From DAOTUL01 sp034437435 (GTDB lineage: Bacteria > Chloroflexota > Anaerolineae > Aggregatilineales > Phototrophicaceae), in assembly GCA_964417785.1 (NCBI GenBank), contig CAYQJO010000076.1, forward strand, positions 1-17,812: a stretch of 17,812 bases of DNA, read 5' to 3'. Position numbers and translations under genes: made by a program. The notes beneath the pieces are model-generated. The model made no database searches. It worked only from the letters and a program-made list of their open reading frames with translations, and was not told where the DNA came from. Of the stretch, positions 14,530 to 17,812 are shown piece by piece (the first letter of the stretch is position 1; each line of letters begins with the position of its first letter).

Positions 14530-16146
14530 TTATCTCTGCAATTCGGAGAGCAGGGTTTTCAATTCCGTTGGCAGCGGCCCACTGATGAACACACCGGTGT
14601 CGTCCGGATTCTCCTGGCAGTAGTCCTCGTAAAGGGCCATCAAGGGCGACTCCGGATCGTCCACCAGGCTGCGGGCGGCCTCATACGCCATGTCTTCCCC
14701 ATCCAGTTGATCGAGCAGGAAGTCATACCCCTCAACCAGCGCCTTACAGTTGAAACTGCTGGTGGTGCCAAGCTGATCGTTCAGGCCGGTCACGAAGTCG
14801 TTAAAATCCCGATAGATCGGGGTCGGGGTCGGGGTGCGGCTGGGTGTATAGGTCGCTGAGGGCGTCGGTGTGATGGATGGCGTTTCCGTCGGTGTCCGGC
14901 TCGGCTGGTCGGTCTCGGTCAGCGTCGGCGCTTCCGTCGCGGTAGCGGTCGGTGTGTGGGTATCGGTCATGGCGGGCGTCGAAGTATGGGTGCCGGTCGG
15001 TTCATCCGTCATCTCTACGACGGCTGCGGACGTGGCCGGCGGGGAGTCGCCTCCCTCGAATACACCCAGAAGTGCCAGCACCCCGGCAATGGTCAGCAGC
15101 AGCGGCACCATGATGCTGATGACCGTCAGGAAGCAGCCAACCGTGCGCCGCCGTGACCGGAGTTCACGCACGGATTTCATCACCAGTGGGCTGCTGGTCA
15201 TTTCGGCATCGGCGGCAAAGCCCTGGCTGCTGAACACCCGGCTGTCGGCATCGAGTGCCAGTGGCGGCTGGTCGTCGTCGGTGCGTGCGGTGGAAAGTGT
15301 CACCAGCATGCGCGATTCCCGCAGGATCGCGTCACTGTAGGCTTCGGCAAAGGCACTGACCGACGCATAACGTTTATCCGGGTCTTTGTCCAGCGCTTTC
15401 AGCAGCACATCGTCGAGATCACGCGGGAGGTCCGGATTGATGGTGCTGGGCGGTGGGACCGTTGCGGTCAAATGCTGGTTGATAATCACCAATGGATCGA
15501 AGCCGGTGAAAGGCAGCCGTCCCGTCGAAAGCAGGTAAGCGATGACCGCCAGCGAATACTGGTCCGACCGGTAGCTGAGTTCTTCCGCGCCGCGTGCCTG
15601 CTCCGGCGACATATAATGAGGGGTCCCCGGCATATGGCCGACCGTCGTCAGCATAGTATGTTCCATCAGTCGGGCGATACCGAAATCGGTCAGCGCCGCG
15701 TGGCGACCATCCCGCAGTAGTATATTCCCCGGTTTTAAATCACGATGGACGATCCCTTTACCGTGCGCGTAATCGAGCGCACTTGCCATTTGCTCCAATA
15801 GACGGGCCGACCCGCCCAGGGTGATGCGTGAATACTTCTTCAGCCGTTCGGAGAGACTGCCGCCCGGCAGATACTCCATTGCGATGTATGGCCGCCCTTT
15901 ATGAATACCATAATCGAAGAAATGGACAATATGCGGGTGGCGAAGCTGTTTCATGATCTCGGCTTCGCGCTTGAAACGGATGACCACCTCTTCGTGTTCG
16001 ATCCATCCCGCTTGCAGCAGTTTGAAGGCGGCGACATCGCCCGACGCCTGCCGGATCGCCCGGTATACGACAGCCACACCGCCAGCTTTGATACGGTCTT
16101 CGATTAAGTAGCCGTCAATTACCGTACTGAGAATCGATTCGTCCAT
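14530..16146 (-). CDS. Transmembrane Ser/Thr protein kinase with Thr/Pro-rich linker and outer domain
   Basis: Hanks-type (PknB-like) kinase of 538 aa. The kinase domain spans about residues 11-275: glycine loop IKAGGVAVVY (19-28), ATP-anchoring K42, alpha-C RE (60-61), H134-R135-D136-L-K-P-G-N141, D154-F-G, and SPE (180-182). All catalytic residues are present. The glycine loop is altered: Lys replaces the first Gly and Ala the third. Residues 280-332 form a juxtamembrane stretch ending in basic RSRRR, and about 337-361 is the single membrane helix. Residues 370-444 are a Thr/Pro/Ser-rich spacer (TPTATATEAPTLT, RTPTPTP). Residues 445-538 form a small, probably helical outer domain with two cysteines (C467 and C510) that may pair. 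There are no PASTA repeats. It is expected to sense something outside and phosphorylate cytoplasmic targets. The stop is 3 nt from the RHS start, so the kinase is the first gene of that cassette. Confidence 0.95.
   Translation of the reverse strand: MDESILSTVIDGYLIEDRIKAGGVAVVYRAIRQASGDVAAFKLLQAGWIEHEEVVIRFKREAEIMKQLRHPHIVHFFDYGIHKGRPYIAMEYLPGGSLSERLKKYSRITLGGSARLLEQMASALDYAHGKGIVHRDLKPGNILLRDGRHAALTDFGIARLMEHTMLTTVGHMPGTPHYMSPEQARGAEELSYRSDQYSLAVIAYLLSTGRLPFTGFDPLVIINQHLTATVPPPSTINPDLPRDLDDVLLKALDKDPDKRYASVSAFAEAYSDAILRESRMLVTLSTARTDDDQPPLALDADSRVFSSQGFAADAEMTSSPLVMKSVRELRSRRRTVGCFLTVISIMVPLLLTIAGVLALLGVFEGGDSPPATSAAVVEMTDEPTGTHTSTPAMTDTHTPTATATEAPTLTETDQPSRTPTETPSITPTPSATYTPSRTPTPTPIYRDFNDFVTGLNDQLGTTSSFNCKALVEGYDFLLDQLDGEDMAYEAARSLVDDPESPLMALYEDYCQENPDDTGVFISGPLPTELKTLLSELQR
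14819..14844 (+). other. G-quadruplex-forming motif within the kinase linker
   Basis: On the + strand three GGGG tracts (14819-14822, 14825-14828, 14831-14834) and a GGG tract (14842-14844) are separated by loops of 2, 2 and 7 nt, which satisfies the canonical G3+N1-7 pattern. It lies on the template strand of the kinase gene, where the coding strand encodes the TPTPTP end of the linker. It may simply follow from Thr-Pro codon use. Confidence 0.5.
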
Positions 16147-16177
16147 AGGCGTCCAGTTATGCGGGTCGCATACTCTA

Positions 16178-16206
16178 ATTCTCGTTGAAATCCTGGTTAA
16201 TTACAA
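16178..16206 (-). promoter_or_regulatory. Weak sigma70-like promoter candidate for the kinase/RHS cassette
   Basis: In the 70-bp gap between the recombinase stop and the kinase ATG, the minus strand carries TTGTAA (16206-16201), a 17-bp spacer and GAGAAT (16183-16178). Each hexamer matches 4 of 6 consensus positions. The gap is AT-richer than the genes around it and is the only space for a promoter immediately before the kinase. The Shine-Dalgarno of the kinase is also weak (TGGACG before the ATG). Confidence 0.25.
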
Positions 16207-16216
16207 GTTAGGGTAT

Positions 16217-17269
16217 CTATTGTCGCAAATCACTCAGATTGTGGGGTGGGGCGAACATTTCCGGTGGACGGCGGTCACGGGCTTCCAGTTCACCAATATA
16301 CGTCTGGGTGGTTTGCAGGCTGGTATGGCCCAGGTTTTGCCGGATGCGCTCGACATCCATCCCGGCGTCGTAAGCATTGCGAGCGTAGGTGCGGCGCAAA
16401 TCGTGCGGCTTGACCTCGCGCAAATCACCTTCGATCATCACCGGATACTGATTCATGATCTGGTTAACGGCACGCAGGGTAATGCGCGTCTCACGCACCC
16501 GTTTGCCACCTTTGTAGATTCCACGAAAAACAGGTCCCCGGTAGATCATGGCCCGTTCACGCCACAGATCGGTGTAGAGCAGGCACCAATCCAGCGGTCC
16601 GTAGGGAATCAGCCGCTGTTTGCCGCCTTTGCCCTCGCGCACACGCAGCGCAAGCTCACCGCCGACCGACTGGCGCAAGTCGTCCACATCCAGCGCGACC
16701 AGTTCTGCCTCACGGATGCCGGTGCAGACCATCAGCGCGATCATGGTTGTATCGCGCAGACCGGGCAGGGTGTTGATCCCCGGCAGGCGCAGTAGGGCGC
16801 GGACCTGATGCGGCTTCAGGCGCAGGTATTCGCTGTCGGCCTGATCCTGGCGGGTAATGAGGGGGACGATGGCCGTACTCGGATGGACAGCATTTTGCAG
16901 CCGGGTGAGCATTTCATCGACGAAGGCTTTGCGATCTGCGGGGCTGGCCTGTGCCGGGGTCCGTGCGTAGAGCATATCGCGCACGGTGTTATCGCGCAGC
17001 AGCGCATCATAGCGTCCGCGTATGGTGGCGAGATGGGCCTGGACGGTGGTGGGAACCAATCGGGCGGGTATGACATCGCCGGTGGCAGGATGCACACGGG
17101 TACGCTCGTAGAGCAGGTAATCGCGGTAGGCGGCCAGGTCCGGTGCGTACCAGGGCTGCTGGACCTCCGCCAGCCATTCCAGAAAGTATTGCAGCCGCGA
17201 TTTGACATCCTTGTTGGGATTGCGCGGCATGAGGATGCTGTGGTTTTCTTTCCAGGTGACCGGTTTCAA
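16217..17269 (-). CDS. Tyrosine recombinase / phage-type integrase (350 aa)
   Basis: It cuts and rejoins DNA strands through a 3'-phosphotyrosine. All catalytic positions are visible: R186 (CTGIREAEL), K214 (REGKGGKQRLIPYG), H289 and R292 (PHDLRRTYA), H315 (LGHTSLQTTQTY) and nucleophile Y324. The N-terminal part (about 20-110) is the helical core-binding (SAM-like) domain. The catalytic domain is about 150-330, followed by a short 26-residue tail. Size and motifs fit the Xer/phage integrase superfamily, but it is not recognisably XerC or XerD. The start is a TTG at 17269, one base after the Uma2 stop codon, with GGGAAGA 8 nt upstream inside the Uma2 gene. An ATG at residue 14 (17230) is the alternative. 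No excisionase, att repeats or transposon ends were seen nearby, so its substrate is unknown. Confidence 0.92.
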   Translation of the reverse strand: MKPVTWKENHSILMPRNPNKDVKSRLQYFLEWLAEVQQPWYAPDLAAYRDYLLYERTRVHPATGDVIPARLVPTTVQAHLATIRGRYDALLRDNTVRDMLYARTPAQASPADRKAFVDEMLTRLQNAVHPSTAIVPLITRQDQADSEYLRLKPHQVRALLRLPGINTLPGLRDTTMIALMVCTGIREAELVALDVDDLRQSVGGELALRVREGKGGKQRLIPYGPLDWCLLYTDLWRERAMIYRGPVFRGIYKGGKRVRETRITLRAVNQIMNQYPVMIEGDLREVKPHDLRRTYARNAYDAGMDVERIRQNLGHTSLQTTQTYIGELEARDRRPPEMFAPPHNLSDLRQ

Positions 17270-17270
17270 A

Positions 17271-17812
17271 TCAGGCGTCTTCCCACGTTACGCGACGGTA
17301 GATTCGTGATAGCGCCAGCGTGCAATCCAAGAAGGGCAATTCGACTGTACCTTCCAGTCCGGCCACCGTTGTGTAAAGCCAGTCTCCAGACGATTGACGC
17401 AGGAACCGCTGCACCTTCGGTTCGTCCTGCGAGATCAGCAGGTACGCTTGCAGGCTGTCGATCTGTGTGTACTCGCCGAGTTTTACGTGATGATCTGTCC
17501 TGGCGGTAGAAGGTGACAGAACCTCTACAACAAGAACCGGGTTCGTAACCAGATCAGTACGGTTCATGGCATACCGGGTTTCGCCACAGACAACCGATAC
17601 ATCTGGATAGCGATATGATCGGGTCGCGGCAACATGAATCTTCAGGTCAGATGAATGGACGGTGCAGTCCTTGTCCAGAAGTTGACCATATAACTCTCCA
17701 ACCACGCTGGTCGTTATGGCGCTGTGATTGGACGTGCCGCCGGACATGGCATAAATGTAGCCGTTGGCGTATTCGTGCTTGTCTTGGCTCATCTCCTCAA
17801 ATACGAGGTATT
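17271..17812 (-). CDS. Uma2-family (DUF820) putative endonuclease, 5' end beyond window
   Basis: It has a PD-(D/E)XK nuclease-like fold of the Uma2 family, which is abundant in Cyanobacteria and Chloroflexota and has a poorly known role. Core residues are visible: D in YRYPDVSVVCGE, E in NPVLVVEVLSPST, and the following KLGEY. The ATG at 17792 gives 173 aa, but the frame stays open upstream to the window edge and reads YLVFEEMSQDKHEYANG. That matches the usual family N-terminus (a Tyr-Leu-x-x-Glu-Glu stretch before KHEY...G), so the real start lies outside the window and the ATG is internal. The stop at 17271-17273 is one base from the recombinase TTG, which suggests co-translation. Confidence 0.9.
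   Translation of the reverse strand, partial: YLVFEEMSQDKHEYANGYIYAMSGGTSNHSAITTSVVGELYGQLLDKDCTVHSSDLKIHVAATRSYRYPDVSVVCGETRYAMNRTDLVTNPVLVVEVLSPSTARTDHHVKLGEYTQIDSLQAYLLISQDEPKVQRFLRQSSGDWLYTTVAGLEGTVELPFLDCTLALSRIYRRVTWEDA

Overview
This window looks like part of a scaffold from a metagenome-derived bacterium, most likely a member of Chloroflexota (Anaerolineae-like). That placement is an inference. It rests on a receptor-type Ser/Thr kinase with a long Thr/Pro-rich extracytoplasmic linker, a giant secreted RHS/YD-repeat protein, a Uma2-family nuclease, moderately high GC (about 60-68% in hand-counted lines of the RHS gene) and very tight gene packing. No rRNA or tRNA gene, CRISPR array or insertion sequence was seen.

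Layout. Bases 1-58 are technical: 16 bases match the 3' end of the Illumina read-2 adapter, followed by a perfect 21+21 bp fold-back. From there to 1587 (+) runs the 3' half of a large FAD-linked oxidase fused to a CCG-domain Fe-S oxidoreductase. It converges on, and overlaps by 11 bp, a minus-strand ADP-ribosylglycohydrolase-family gene (1577-3631) that carries an extra C-terminal beta-sandwich-like half. Everything else is on the minus strand. Read in the direction of transcription it is: a Uma2 nuclease (5'-truncated at the window edge), a tyrosine recombinase one base later, a 70-bp gap with a weak promoter candidate, a transmembrane Ser/Thr kinase (538 aa), a 2,723-aa RHS protein whose ATG lies 3 nt after the kinase stop, and a GT-C-like polytopic membrane protein starting 17 bp after the RHS stop.

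The membrane-protein gene is cut by 100 Ns, but the 55 bases on the two sides of the Ns are identical. The gap is therefore almost certainly false. Collapsing the duplicated 55 bp gives one uninterrupted 787-codon frame. Just past its stop, another frame encodes a strikingly Thr/Pro-rich 3' tail, which suggests a frameshift or a gene remnant.

How the genes may work together: kinase, RHS protein and GT-C-like protein are packed like one operon and all act at or across the membrane. A reasonable reading (inference) is a surface system in which a kinase with an outer sensor domain controls production or display of a giant YD-repeat surface protein, with a lipid-linked-sugar glycosyltransferase as partner. 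Two features of the RHS protein stand out: a two-helix membrane hairpin inserted among the YD repeats, and a 275-residue tail after an altered RHS core that I cannot assign to any toxin family. This kinase/RHS/GT-C cassette is the best candidate for an undescribed system in the window.
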